Source: Clitopilus passeckerianus (taxonomy: Eukaryota > Basidiomycota > Agaricomycetes > Agaricales > Entolomataceae). Taken from it: a stretch of DNA of 64,000 nucleotides. Positions 1-10,900 of this stretch are shown here, in pieces (position 1 is the first letter of the stretch; each line of letters opens with the position of its first letter). Location of the stretch: assembly GCA_944990035.1 (NCBI GenBank), contig CALYLX010000112.1, positions 1 to 64,000 of the forward strand, given 5' to 3'. Below the pieces are notes generated by a model that did no database searches, was not told where the DNA came from, and saw only the letters and a list, made by a program, of their open reading frames with translations. The translations under genes were made by a program, and so were the position numbers.

Positions 1-1512
1 AATTCTCCTACAACAGCCGAACACACTCTGTCACCAAACGAACCCCATTCTACCTAATGATGGGGATACGAACCACCTGCACTCCATCAATTGCTCCCAC
101 TAGCAAAATCCCGCAGTTGACAAACTGGAAGGAACTTCTCGCCAGCACGCGATTGAAGCAAATGCTGCACATGCAACTTGCTGCGCAACGCATGGCAGAG
201 AAAGATCACACGACAGTTCACCCCATTCAAAGTCGGAGAAAAGGTGTGGTTAAGCCACAAATCTCAATCAAGCGAAACATCTCCAAGAAACTAGCACCCA
301 AACGAGAATGACCCTTCAAGATACTCGAGTTTGACACCCGACCTATAAACTCGACCTGCCAAGACGATGGAAGATCCACCGGTGATTCACGCATCACTTC
401 TCACCCGTTACATCTCCACCAAAGCGCATGGACCCAGCTTCTCTAAACCGCCACCTGACTAAAATCGACGGAATAAAAGAATACGAAATAGAAGCAATTG
501 TGGCCCATCGTGAAAAAGGCAAAGGGCGACACTGATACCTCGTAAAATGGAAGGGATGGCCATCAGCAACGGATGCCCGAGTCGGAACTGCGAACGCCAG
601 GAAATACTCACCGAGTATAAAAAGAGGAAGAAACTCACCCGACACCACATAGCAACCCACTCACATCCACTATATAACAATGTCTCAAAATGCCTCTTCC
701 TACGACCGCACCATCATCCGCAACACCTTCAAATCCGATACCGCTATTACGGCGCTCCGTACGCATACTGCCTGGAGCAGCGACGACAACCCTCTCACCG
801 CTGTGGGAGAACAGGAACCCTTTACCAAAACCGACGAACCGAAACTCGCAACGGCCGTCAGTCTGCGCCACCAATTTGCGAAAACCACTGACGATCTGGA
901 TCAACCTTTACAAAGTTGACGAAACGGAGGACCCTCACAGACCTCTTCTTTGCTATGGGGAACAGCTTTCGACGAATTCTTCCCGAACGACAAAACTCAC
1001 CAACAACCCGTCAGTGGCATGCAACTCTCAAACCCTTGCCTCCAATCCTCGGGGCCTGAGGAAAGTCAAGAAGAGGAAGTCACGATCCTCACTGCACGTC
1101 AAGTTTGCGGAACCCTACGAGCATTTCCTCCCGTCACCAATTTACACACCACCGCAAAAATAAAACATAACCCCTTCGGCTGAACACGAACGACAAATAC
1201 AAAACATCAACCCCACGGCAAACCCTCCAACGCCATACCTCCGCATTCGAAAGCCCACCAGAGTCCGACTCACCAACGCTGGCAACCTTCCCCGACAATA
1301 TCGCCCAGAAGGCGCGCGCACTTGGATACCTTTGCCACCGACCACCCACCACCCGATGGTTCAGATGCTACATTTGTGAGGCAGACACCGACAGTGTCAT
1401 TGCTTTCTCGTTTGTGTGTCGTCTGTGCCATCGTCGTGGCCCAGGCCATTACCCGGTTAGCTGCCCACAACGCTACCACAAGGGCATGCTGACCGTCACT
1501 CGTGGTAAATAA
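1..1512 (+). mobile_element. Ty3/gypsy chromovirus remnant (integrase C-terminus, chromodomain)
   Basis: This is the 3' end of a pol gene, cut by the window edge. Bases about 30-430 read, with frame changes, as the integrase C-terminal region (VGEKVWLSHK-like and KTMEDPPVIHASLLT segments). Bases about 465-640 read as a chromodomain (DGIKEYEIEAIVAHRE, YLVKWKGWP, then EILTEYKKRKKL in a shifted frame). There is an in-frame TGA inside the chromodomain and at least one frameshift after it, so the copy is dead. The stretch 660-1300 is low-complexity Pro/Thr/Ser coding-like sequence. Bases 1370-1512 hold a Cys-His cluster (CRLCHRRGPGHYPVSC, a CX2CX6HX4C pattern) that ends in TAA at 1510-1512, 40 bases before the LTR-like block. 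The chromodomain on integrase is the hallmark of chromoviruses; the element name is not known. Confidence 0.75.
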
Positions 1513-1551
1513 GAATGAAGTCGTGAGACTTCAACGATAGCTGAGAGGTAA

Positions 1552-2000
1552 TGTTACGATTTTGCTTACATGTTTCCTCCTTACATACCCCGGCCCGCTT
1601 ACCTATGCACGATTACTCACATATGCTGCGCATCACTGCGCATTTTCATCTTTTCCATGCTATTCGCATCTCTCACGATCGCAGAGACTTATACCTTATC
1701 TGACTCTTCTGACTCGCATTGAGTCATACTGAACTACATGTACTTACTCATCATGCTGCGCATGACTCATTACTTGCTCAGCATGCTGCGCATGTGCTAT
1801 ATTTAGAACTACTAGATAGGTATATAAACCTGTACCATTTGGTCAAGGCTCCTCAGCTTGACCTAGGCAATCTACCTAACTGCTTAGTTCTCTACTTCGC
1901 CTTTAAGTCCCTTGCTTCGTCAATCTCACCAGGTTGTCAGTACAGCCGCAGCTGCTGACAAATCTCTGTCTTTGTTTATCAAAGACATCGAGCGTAAACA
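1552..2000 (+). repeat. Probable 3' LTR
   Basis: A non-coding block of about 449 bp sits directly after the chromovirus pol remnant. It begins TGTTACG at 1552 and ends near CGTAAACA at 2000, so the ends form an imperfect inverted repeat of the TG...CA type expected of LTRs. A TATA-like ATATAAAC lies at about 1819. A near-palindromic 11-mer (ATGCTGCGCAT) occurs at about 1623, 1753 and 1783, the last two exactly 30 bp apart, which resembles a U3 repeat array. The second LTR would lie outside the window, so LTR identity cannot be proved here; the 3' boundary is the less certain one. Confidence 0.6.
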
Positions 2001-2049
2001 GTATTACCTAAGTTGTTAGGCTCTGCCTTAACAGGTAGGGCATGTACTT

Positions 2050-2919
2050 TGCACCCTGGATACCATAGTACGCCTCTTTCGTTCGATGCCAAACGAGTCA
2101 TCAACAAAACCCAGCAGAAAAGGTATTTGCTTTATTTCGCGTGCGATCCAGAGTACAAGGACATGAACGCAATGAAGATGTCAATATTGCGGGTCCCACC
2201 GAGCGTCAGGAACCAGTCGACGTTCTTTCTTTCTCCTTCTATCTCGACAGTGTTGACTTGTTTGATTTGCCAGAATGGGTGAACTGGCAGGATTCGGTAG
2301 CACCTTTGACGTCAGTCTTGTGCAGTGTCCATTCGCTCTCTGGGTTTTGGTGCGCTCGTTTATGATGAACTGGCACAGGTGTTGGATGCCGTCCATGGGA
2401 GGCTGACTCGTGAGGTTCGCACATGGAGTTCGGTGAGAAATCACCAAAGCTCTGTCGGTCACCAGCCTGAACTTGTTGGAGCCAGGCTTGGGTACAGCGT
2501 GAACAGGAACGGTGTACATTCCGGGGAGCAGGTCTGACCGACGTAGGAGAAACGTCCGTTCGACAGTTCTTCATTACGCTGCTCAATCAAGAATCTAGCA
2601 CGACACTGATCCTTGGGAGCAGGAGCGAGGCATCCCAGGTGTCAGGGTAGCCTTCACGACGTGGAGGCCCACGGCCAGAATCCTTCGCTGAGGCCTGTAC
2701 ACCTGAATCGACAAAGGCGCGGTTGGGATGAGTGGCCAGCAGCTGCCTGAACTTGTCAACCTTAACCGGAGTTGAGACCGCGAATAGGTGAGGGTAATCC
2801 GCTATCGTCTTAGCCACTATCTCATTCGCCAACTCTTCAGGTGGGGGCCGAGGTAGAGGTCTGGCTGTCAGAGTCCAATCGGCGGTACGTAGGAGGTTGG
2901 ACTGGTCTCTGCCCGCCAA
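2050..2919 (-). pseudogene. Reverse transcriptase fragment
   Basis: In order from 2919 downward the pieces are: a leader region (EELANEIVAKTIADYPHLF, then GYPDTWDASL), the fingers/palm entry (VPVHAVPKPGSNKFRLVTD), a palm segment (KTDVKGA then RILPVHPFWQIKQV), and a catalytic-box-like FVDDSFGIE near 2080. The pieces lie in at least three frames and one ends in a stop at about 2136. FVDD stands where functional RTs have Y/F-x-DD, so the catalytic pair is still visible although the frame is lost. No complete RNase H is present. Confidence 0.65.
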
Positions 2920-4290
2920 ATCGATACCTCAGGTACTTAGGATGACGCGCTGTTTGTAACAGCCGGTTTGGAGGATCGACAGGTGGATTCGCCGTGACCA
3001 GGGTGTTTACACGTGAGGCAGGCATGGAAGTAGTGACATTGTTTATACTTGCACCCATTAGGTTCGTTGAACTTCCGGCAGATTTGCGGGGATTGGAACG
3101 GGAGTTCGGCGGCTAGGATCGGGGAGGTTTCCGAGACTCACCGGGTAGCATATGGGCGTCAAATAGGTATGAGAACTTGTCGCTCGGTAAGGAGGACTGA
3201 TCTCCCTCCCCCCAAGCTTCTGACTGATTCGTCGTATCGCAAGACGCGCTCGTGGTACTCTGGGATGCGAGCGGTAAAGAGAGAACGGATGTATTGACTA
3301 TAGGTATTAAGCTCTTGTTCACGGTGCGGGAAGGCCACTTTGTAGGCTTGGGCAGCGACACCCCATGCCGATACCCAGTCGAGGCCGGTTTGGATGCGTT
3401 TGGACGGTTCGGATCGGGGAATAGAAATTTCGTACTCTCCCAGGCGTCCAACGTTCTCTTGAGCAGGTTTGACAGAGTGGAGGTTTGTGAAGACTGCGTC
3501 AAGGTCAACGGCTCGGCCCCGAAGGATGTGGTCCCATTCGCTATCGGGAATCCCAAGGGCGTGTTGGGAGCGCCTGGATCCAGTCCTTGACGCGCTTGAG
3601 GTCTTTCCCGTATACATTGAGGAGCCGGCACGTCTCCTCACATTCGGGCCGGACCACACGCTCCGTCCCACCATGGCATCTCGGACTCAAAGAGCCGTAA
3701 CTTGTTGCTTCGACCTTTGGCTTCTTCGTCCTCGGCTCCCGAAGATCCACTAGACTCGTCGTCATGGTCGGCATCAAAGACTTGTCGAGTCCGTTTGTGA
3801 AGAGTCTTCTCTTTCGAGGGGGACGACATTCTGCAGAGAAGGTCCGGCTTGGCGGCAACTCGTGAGTTGGAGGACGCGCTCCTGAGCCGCGCTGGTCAGC
3901 GGAGGACAGTTGGCCGTCCAGCTCACTGAGCTCTTGTAAGAAGGCGAAGAAAGCGGCTTTCGCATGTCTCCTGATCCATCATCTTTAGATTTACCGAGCC
4001 ACTTATTGGCGGACTCGATAACCTCGATAAGAGTGAGATCCCCTTTCGGAACGATTCAAAGAGGGAGTCGAGGGGGTTTCACATACGGCCGTGAACTCGG
4101 GTTCTGATTCCTGACCTGCAGGTACTGAGGGCGATCTCTGACGACGAGGTTGACCTGGTGGAGGGCGTGGCTCCGCGCGAGGTGTTGGGACTAGTCGGCA
4201 GGGTAGCAGAGCGTTGACTCTGGACCCTGCCTCGTGCACTGGTAGGTTCAGGTTCTTGTGACGGGATTCATGGTTACGGAGCTCAGTCAT
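2065..4290 (-). mobile_element. Degenerate Gag/RT retroelement, opposite orientation
   Basis: On the minus strand the window reads Gag (about 4290 to 2937) followed by reverse transcriptase (about 2919 to 2050). The order and strand are consistent with one retroelement whose frames are broken in many places. The 3' part (RNase H, integrase or recombinase) is missing: the RT runs out close to the LTR-like block at 1552-2000, which belongs to an element on the other strand. I remember similar RT proteins in mushroom genomes but cannot assign the superfamily (Ty3-like or tyrosine-recombinase type) from this fragment. Confidence 0.65.
2937..4290 (-). pseudogene. Gag-like protein with CCHC zinc knuckle
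   Basis: The minus strand from about 4290 carries a basic Pro/Arg-rich start, an acidic stretch (DADHDDESSGSSGAEDEE) near 3770, a capsid-like helical region around 3200-3560 (DWVSAWGVAAQAYKVAFPH), and at its end near 2985-3030 a knuckle CLTCKHPGHGESTC. This fits CX2CX4HX4C exactly, followed by a stop at 2937. The reading frame changes several times between 4290 and 3060. The order capsid then zinc knuckle just upstream of an RT is that of a retroelement Gag. Confidence 0.6.
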
Positions 4291-4344
4291 AAAGACACAA
4301 GTTGATAGCCGGGATTACTTGTGAGAGAATCGCGAAAAATTTGA

Positions 4345-4439
4345 CTGGAGAAGAGGACGAAAGAAAGTAATTAAGTACCAATAATAAACCTGAAAACCCG
4401 AACAACAACAACATACCTGGAGAAGAGGACGAAAGAAAG
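4345..4439. repeat. 23-bp direct repeat, two copies 72 bp apart
   Basis: The same 23 bases occur at 4345-4367 and 4417-4439, beginning CTGGAGAAGAGGACGAAAG. The copies are identical and lie in the otherwise gene-free stretch 4291-4698 between the Gag remnant and riboflavin synthase. Read on the minus strand each copy is a pyrimidine-rich run ending in CAG, the form of a 3' splice site. The remainder of 4291-4698 shows no recognisable gene. Confidence 0.8.
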
Positions 4440-4698
4440 GGTGACCACCCGAATGTCCTCTCCTCCAACTAAATACGAGTACGTGCCATAGAGTAAGTAC
4501 AGTGTCATGAAAGATGTAACTACATCTAGTTCGTCAGAAATTACAAGAATTTCCTCGGCTACCTGCCATGAGGACTGCACGAGGAAAACGCGATGCAGTA
4601 GAGCCCGGCGGCTCCCGAAACAATAGCTGCTGGTGCTTCCTTCCATTGGTCTCGTGTAAACTTCGTTCAAACCCAACAAATCCACTTTGACCCCCGCA

Positions 4699-5564
4699 AT
4701 GTTCACTGGACTGGTGAGCTTTGTGTGTTCATAATTCGTCTGCGCTGAATTGACGACGAACAGATTGAGCACCTTGGAACGGTCTCCTCCATCCTCACAG
4801 ATGCTGGAGGATGCACGCTTGTGATTTCTGACTCTGCTGCCATCTTGGATGACTGCAATATCGGCGACTCGATTGCAACAAACGGTGCCTGCCTCACGGT
4901 GACTGAATTCAATAAGGAGGAAAAGGGCGGCTGGTTCAAGGTCTGGTTGGCGAACGAGACACTCGACAGGACCGATCTGGGTGAGGGTGTCTGGGTGGGT
5001 TCATGGATGTATTGGCTCTAACCACACATTTCAGGTGAATTGAAGGAAGGCCACCAGATAAACCTAGAGAGGGCTATGGGTGCGCATGTGCGGTTTGGTG
5101 GGCATTTCGTGCAGGTAATGGAACCTTTCGAACCCGACATAGCTCCCTCACCAAAACCTTCACAGGCCCATGTTGACACAACTGCAACAATTATCGACCG
5201 TGTCCCAGACGGTGACTCTATGAGGCTAACCCTCGAACTGCCCGAGCATACCCCCGGTGGAGAATCTCTTCTCCCGTATCTGATACCCAAAGGATATGTC
5301 ACGATTGACGGGGCCTCTCTCACCCTCACTGGAGTCAACGATGCCAGACGAACTTTCAGTGTTATGCTAATTCAGCATACTCAAGAAAAGATCACACTAA
5401 GCAAGAAGCCGCTTGGTGCTAAGGTTAACATTGAAGTAGACATGGTTGGCAAATATGTACACAAGAGCGTCGAGGCTGCTCTGGGCGGTCGCGGTGGTGA
5501 AGGAATCCGGGCATTGGTCGAGAAGGTTGTCGAGGACGTTGTCAGCAGGAGATTGAGCTCGTAA
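4699..5564 (+). CDS. RIB5: Riboflavin synthase, alpha chain
   Basis: Catalyses dismutation of two 6,7-dimethyl-8-ribityllumazine molecules to riboflavin, the last step of the pathway, in the cytosol. Four exons (4699-4713, 4764-4980, 5035-5114, 5166-5564) give 236 residues, close to the usual 210-240. The start encodes the family's invariant N-terminus MFTG, here MFTGLIEHLG, on a 15-nt first exon. Both lumazine-binding repeats are visible: IGDSIATNGACLTVTEF in the first half and KGYVTIDGASLTLTGV in the second. The C-terminus VGKYVHKSVEA is typical. The family usually has GHVD where this copy reads AHVD at the third splice junction (5114/5166). It is the first intact gene after the retroelement block. 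Confidence 0.93.
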
Positions 5565-5697
5565 TCTGAAATCTTATCATCTGGCCAATTTTGTATGTAT
5601 CGCCTAGAATATAGAATGTCACGGCCAATGTCAGTTGTTCGCATCAACTCCTCTTCGCTGCTCTCTCCGACGACCTTTCATGTTTCCCCGACGCTGA

Positions 5698-7738
5698 ATG
5701 GACCAGCCAACGCTTAAACGAAAGGTTCGCAAACGACCAGAATTTGCGAGAATAACTATATATTAAGCTTCCCAGGTCGCCGTAAAGTTGACATACACGG
5801 ACACCTCTCCAACCCGACCGACGTCCCGTACTACGACCCTCTCACGACCCGTTTCTCCCCTGAAGACTCAATCGACGAACTCCTTCACGACGACGACGAC
5901 GACAAATGGAACACCAATCAAAGCACGAGCTAAAGTTAATAGTAGTGCAATCACCAATCCAAAGCAGAAGCAAATACGGTCGACAACTCCGGTGACCACT
6001 GCTCGATCAACGGTGACAGCGAGCAGTCGGCCACGAACAAGCGACGGCCCATCGCGTTCACGACCTCCTTCACCTGTGAAGTCTCCCCCTTCGTCTGCAA
6101 GGAGTGGAGGCGCGTTGTCTCCACCTTCATCATCGACCAGTTCTCAACCAAGGATACGCTCAAGTCTATCAGCTACTCCGTCTATACCCCAGCTTCGGAC
6201 TCGTGCACAGACAGCTTCAGCTTATGATCTGCGAAGCTCTACACCGGATGGTTCACGAACCAACGATAATAATGCCTCGTCATTGCACCATGTTTCCTCC
6301 TTTACCTCCTTGCACCCAACTGTAATCAAAGCCACCTCCCGACGAGGTTCTCCTCCACTATCAGACATCAATGGGCGTAGCTCGCCTGCTCCCAAGGTCA
6401 AAATCAAAGCCAAGGTCTCCGGAATGGCAAAACAGGCCAGCGAGGCGCTCTCACCGACTTCCTCCACGGGAGGCCCAGCCTATCCCTCGACGCGTATCAC
6501 TGGGCACATGCGTCGTACCCCCTCGACGTCATCCGCTGTCTCCGGTTTATCCCATGCATCTAGCCCACCGCCATCCATATCTCAAACACCCGCACATACA
6601 TCCCATGGCCCTGGACCTGTATTTTATCCCATCACCACGGCCGTACCTGCTGCCAACCCTCATCGTTATACACCTGCCTGGAGCCCTCCTTTAAATACCC
6701 AACATAACTTCAGCTTCCCTCCACCCAGGGAACGACATGATACTCTCCAACCTCGAGTCAATGGCATGGGGATAAAGATTGTCGACCCAGCCACGATACC
6801 ACTTCCAGCGAATTCACCTCCTGCTTCAGCTGTGTCATTCTCCTCCAGATCATCTGTGTCCAGGTCGTCTTTATCGCACACGGCGGACTCGGTGGATAGT
6901 GCTAGTAGTACTGGGTGCACCAATGGCACGGATCATGGAAGATCGTCGTTGAACACCCTCGTTCGATTCCATGGTACGAGTACCGATGATGGAAGTAATT
7001 CGGGAGACAGCAGTGTAGACTATGACCAAGACGAAGAAGAGGTAAACGAAGAGAGGAAAGTCAGAGCAGCGGCGAAGTCCAATCGAAAGGTGGGTTGATT
7101 AGCTTGTCTCGCGATTCCACACCGAACTCATCTTCGTCATAGATTGCAGACCTCGAAATCACAAACCGCTCTCTACTTGCCATTAACTCGACCCTTGAAT
7201 CCGCCAAACATCGTCAAGCCAAGGAGATCCGTGAATTGAAGCGTAAACTTCGCGAATCACGGCTCATCTTACCTCCACGCACTTACAAGGCCGTCAAGTC
7301 CTCCCTTGATCATGATGACACAGCGGAGGACGACGAGGCCTCTGATCCAGATGAAGAAGCAGACGATGAAGGGAACAGGAAGGAGATGAGTCATATAGAC
7401 GAGTGAAGATGCTTCTAGATGGCCTTCTAGATTCTGGGAGGAAAGCACTAGAGAGGAAACCTGAAGACTTTGTCGGTAAAGTGGGAGGAGGGGCCAAGGT
7501 TTTACATGCAGATGACCTTAGGGAAGACGGAGACGGTGATGCCTTTGCTGTAGACCGGGAAAACTACCTCGACGTTGACGACGACACTGGATCTTTTATG
7601 TTAGGCTCGCAAGCCACGATTCAGCCTAGTCGAGGGTCTCTTGGTCCGAACGACGGTCCTGAAGGCATGACAATATCTATTGTTCCCTCACGGTCCCCTT
7701 CCCCAAGCCCTCCGCCTGTAGTTGTCACCCATACTTAA
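5698..7738 (+). CDS. Ser/Thr/Pro-rich protein with C-terminal coiled coil, unknown function
   Basis: I do not recognise a named family. The proposed start is ATG 5698 (MDQPTLKRK), spliced at 5725-5775 to a long exon in matching phase; the long exon itself has no early ATG. Residues about 15-440 are low-complexity Ser/Thr/Pro/Arg, with an acidic end (DYDQDEEEVNEE). After an intron at 7090-7142 comes a coiled coil (IADLEITNRSLLAINSTLE, EIRELKRKLRE), an acidic linker, and a helical segment GDESYRRVKMLLDGLLDSG. The frame shifts by one at a GGG run near 7371; one extra G restores a continuous reading through the acidic linker. The protein is probably a cytoskeletal or scaffold-type factor, but this is only inferred from composition. 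Confidence 0.7.
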
Positions 7739-7963
7739 TACATCGTCGTAGTTACCCATTGCATTGCATGATACCCACTGATCTCTAAATAGTCGCACCC
7801 CTTTTCTTTCTCGAAATTCTTACCGGTTTTCTCTGTCTCCCGCATTGAGATGGATCCACTGCATCGCTGCATCTATCGTGTTTATTATCTGTCCATGCTA
7901 TCACAAGCGTAGTCTAGATTCTTCAGTTCCAATACATTCCGTCGCATCAAAAACAACAATCAT

Positions 7964-10900
7964 CTAATCATCAGCCATCCGTTGTGCTCTCCGGGCCAGC
8001 TACGAAACTCATGGGTCAGATTCAGGGGTATCATATGAATATTTCAGCAAAAACTTACCGCAGCTGACAAGTCGAGTTGTCCGACGGTCCCAGCAGGTCT
8101 AGCCACAGCCGCAGGCTTCGTGGCCCCACCAACAGCAGGAGGCCTAGGGGCACTGGGCACGGGGGGCTTTCCAGGTATTTTGGGAGCTGCACTAGGCTTA
8201 GCCCCTACTGGAGGCGGTTTCGGCTTGGCAGCAACCACGGGAGGAGGGGCCTTGGCAGCACCTGTTGATGGTTGAGGACTGGGAGTGGTGCCGGAAGCGT
8301 TTACCTTTTTCCAAGGAGCAGCCGAACCATTCGAGCCGCCGCCCATGCCAGGGAAAACTGCAATAGGTTTAGCTGAAGCATCCGCCGTCATAGAGCTTGC
8401 TGGTTGCTTTGGCGTTGGGGCTGCAGGGGCTGCAGGTCGTCTAGGTGGCGGAGGTGGAGCTGCAGGGGCTACCTTTGGAGGTACAAGTTCAAGGTAATTG
8501 TTCGGAGCCCATCCTTCGACTCCACCCTTCTTGACCAACCACCATCCGTTGTCATCCTTCTCCACCAACTCGACGATATCGTCCTTCTCCAACGACATTT
8601 CACCTTCTTGGCCCTGGAATGCGAATTTGGCCCGATACTGTGGGACTTCAGGCTTCGCCGGAGGAGGAGGTGGTGGAGGGGCGTCCTTGCGAGGAGGAGC
8701 GGGAGGAGCTCGAGAACCGGCACTTGCTGAGGCGACAGGCGTAGATTTGACGATGGCTGGGGCAGCAGCAGCAGCAGTTGATCCACCAGGAAGGGGCCGA
8801 GCAGCAGGCTTGGGTTTGGACGCTGCTGGTGTCTACAAAATCTTGTTAAATGTAGTGAACGGCGGGGCGCAAATATCTTCTTGCCTTTGACGGGCCTCCC
8901 GCCTTGAGCAGTTTGCCTTGCGTAATTGGCCGCACAACACCAGGCTTCCTCTTAGCTGGAGGGCGGGATAGACTGCTTGGAGGCTCTCCAGTGGCAATCG
9001 AAACTGTGTGGCTCTTGTAAACACCGTCCTTCGTAACGGATTCGTTCTTCAGGAATTTAATCTGAGCCTTCTTATCCTTCTTCTTGTTGTATTCGATTCT
9101 GTAAGAGCGACTAAGCACAAAGTTTTAGAGGAAACCCATGAGACATACACGGGGCTAATGATCAATGATATGCTAGCTTGGGTAAGCTGCAGTAGATGGG
9201 TGGCGAGCTCTGTCTTGAACATGCAACTAAAGATCGGGTCACCCTCCTCTGAAAGTGGCCCACTAAGTGACTGGGGCGACATAAGATTAGACGCGGTCAT
9301 TGGCAACAAAGAAAGTCCTACCATCCAATCATCCTGGAGGTTTGACATTCCAATGCTCTTAATTGTTACGAGTGGCATTTTCCTCTCAGTAGTCATGACG
9401 GCACGGCCACCCTGAACTTGGGTGATGACGAAATGGACGGCCTTTGCTGTCTGCATGACATAGTGAGCAAGGCGAGGCCAGCCAAAGGGTTGAAACGCCC
9501 TTACCACAACGAGGTATCGAGGACTTTCTTTGCTTGAGCGGCCAAACTTCGAGACCAAGAGTTGTATGCGTCCACTAAATGTGACTTGCTCGGCTGTATG
9601 CACCTCGGCATTAGCAGAATTCATCCGGACAAATAATGAAGGATATACCTATGCCGCAGGCAAGAGCCAATTCTTCTCCTAGAGGGCTCTTTCCATTCAC
9701 GTCAAGATAGTCTCCATGGAACCGACGGTAGCTGAGCAAGCTGAAGCGCCGCCTCTCTTTGCGTCCTGCAAGGATCTGATGGCCGTAGTCGCGAACTTGT
9801 GCATATACCAAACCCTCCTTATTATTCTTCCAGAACCTCTGGATGCGGCGGGCGCATTCATGCTTGTATCGCATATAGTTTCTGAAGGCTCTCTGAATAC
9901 GCCTAGCCATGTTGTGCCAGTACTGGTCACGCATTGTTTCTAGGGCAAAGAGCTGAACTCACAGAGATAAGATATTTGCGGGATACAGATAGGCATGGCG
10001 CTCACCGTCTCAGGATTCTTGATGAAAGCCTTGGTCGTGCCCATCTGCCATTCATCCTGTGCAATACCACAGTCCTTGAGTATTTGCTGGCAGCCAGATT
10101 TCGGGTCACCATTCCATATGTATTCTCCCGCATATGATGTCTTCGGAGACAGTAGGTAGAATCGCTCCACCATCTTTTCGAAGGTATTTCGATAGGCGAA
10201 ACCAGCACGTCGAACACGAATATTCTCTTGTAGGCCCAAGTATTTGATCTGATGGAGAATAGCTTTGCTGTCATATTCTGACGCACTTCGATTCTGGTTG
10301 GGCTTGATGGTACGGATGTAGGACGGCTGAGCCTTCATGAGATTCTCCACAAGGGCCCCCGCAGAAGCCTAGAAGAAAGTGTCAGAGGTAGTTAATCGGG
10401 ATAAGTTTGTCAGTTTACCTTGATTCTGTCTCCTGCAGTAGGAGGTCGCTTCTTGCTGTTGGGATCAGGCCGATCTGGGAAGAGATTTTGCAAGAACTGG
10501 TTGTCACTTGTACCAATGAGGTCCAAGAGATCCTTGATGAGGAGTCCTTGTTTTTGTCTGTCATGCCAGCCACATTGTACATGACATCTCCAGCGTAGTG
10601 CCTGACCAAGAATTGGGTTCCGCGAGCTTCGAAGTGAGGATTTGAGGATAGCATGGAAGTTCGTTGGATGAAGCTGTTATCGGCCGCAGTGGGATCGGCG
10701 TGCGCTGTCGCACAGGCATCGTTGAGGGCCGCGAAGATACCAGGGGACGACGTTCCTCAATCAAGTCACAGACGATCTTATTGTTGAAGTACTTGATCGG
10801 TGTCCATTTGATTTGTTCCCGCACGTACTCTTCCTGCTCGGTCTTGAGCGTCAGTTCGATGAAGATCTGCTGCAGCTTCTCGTTGACATAGTTGATGCAC

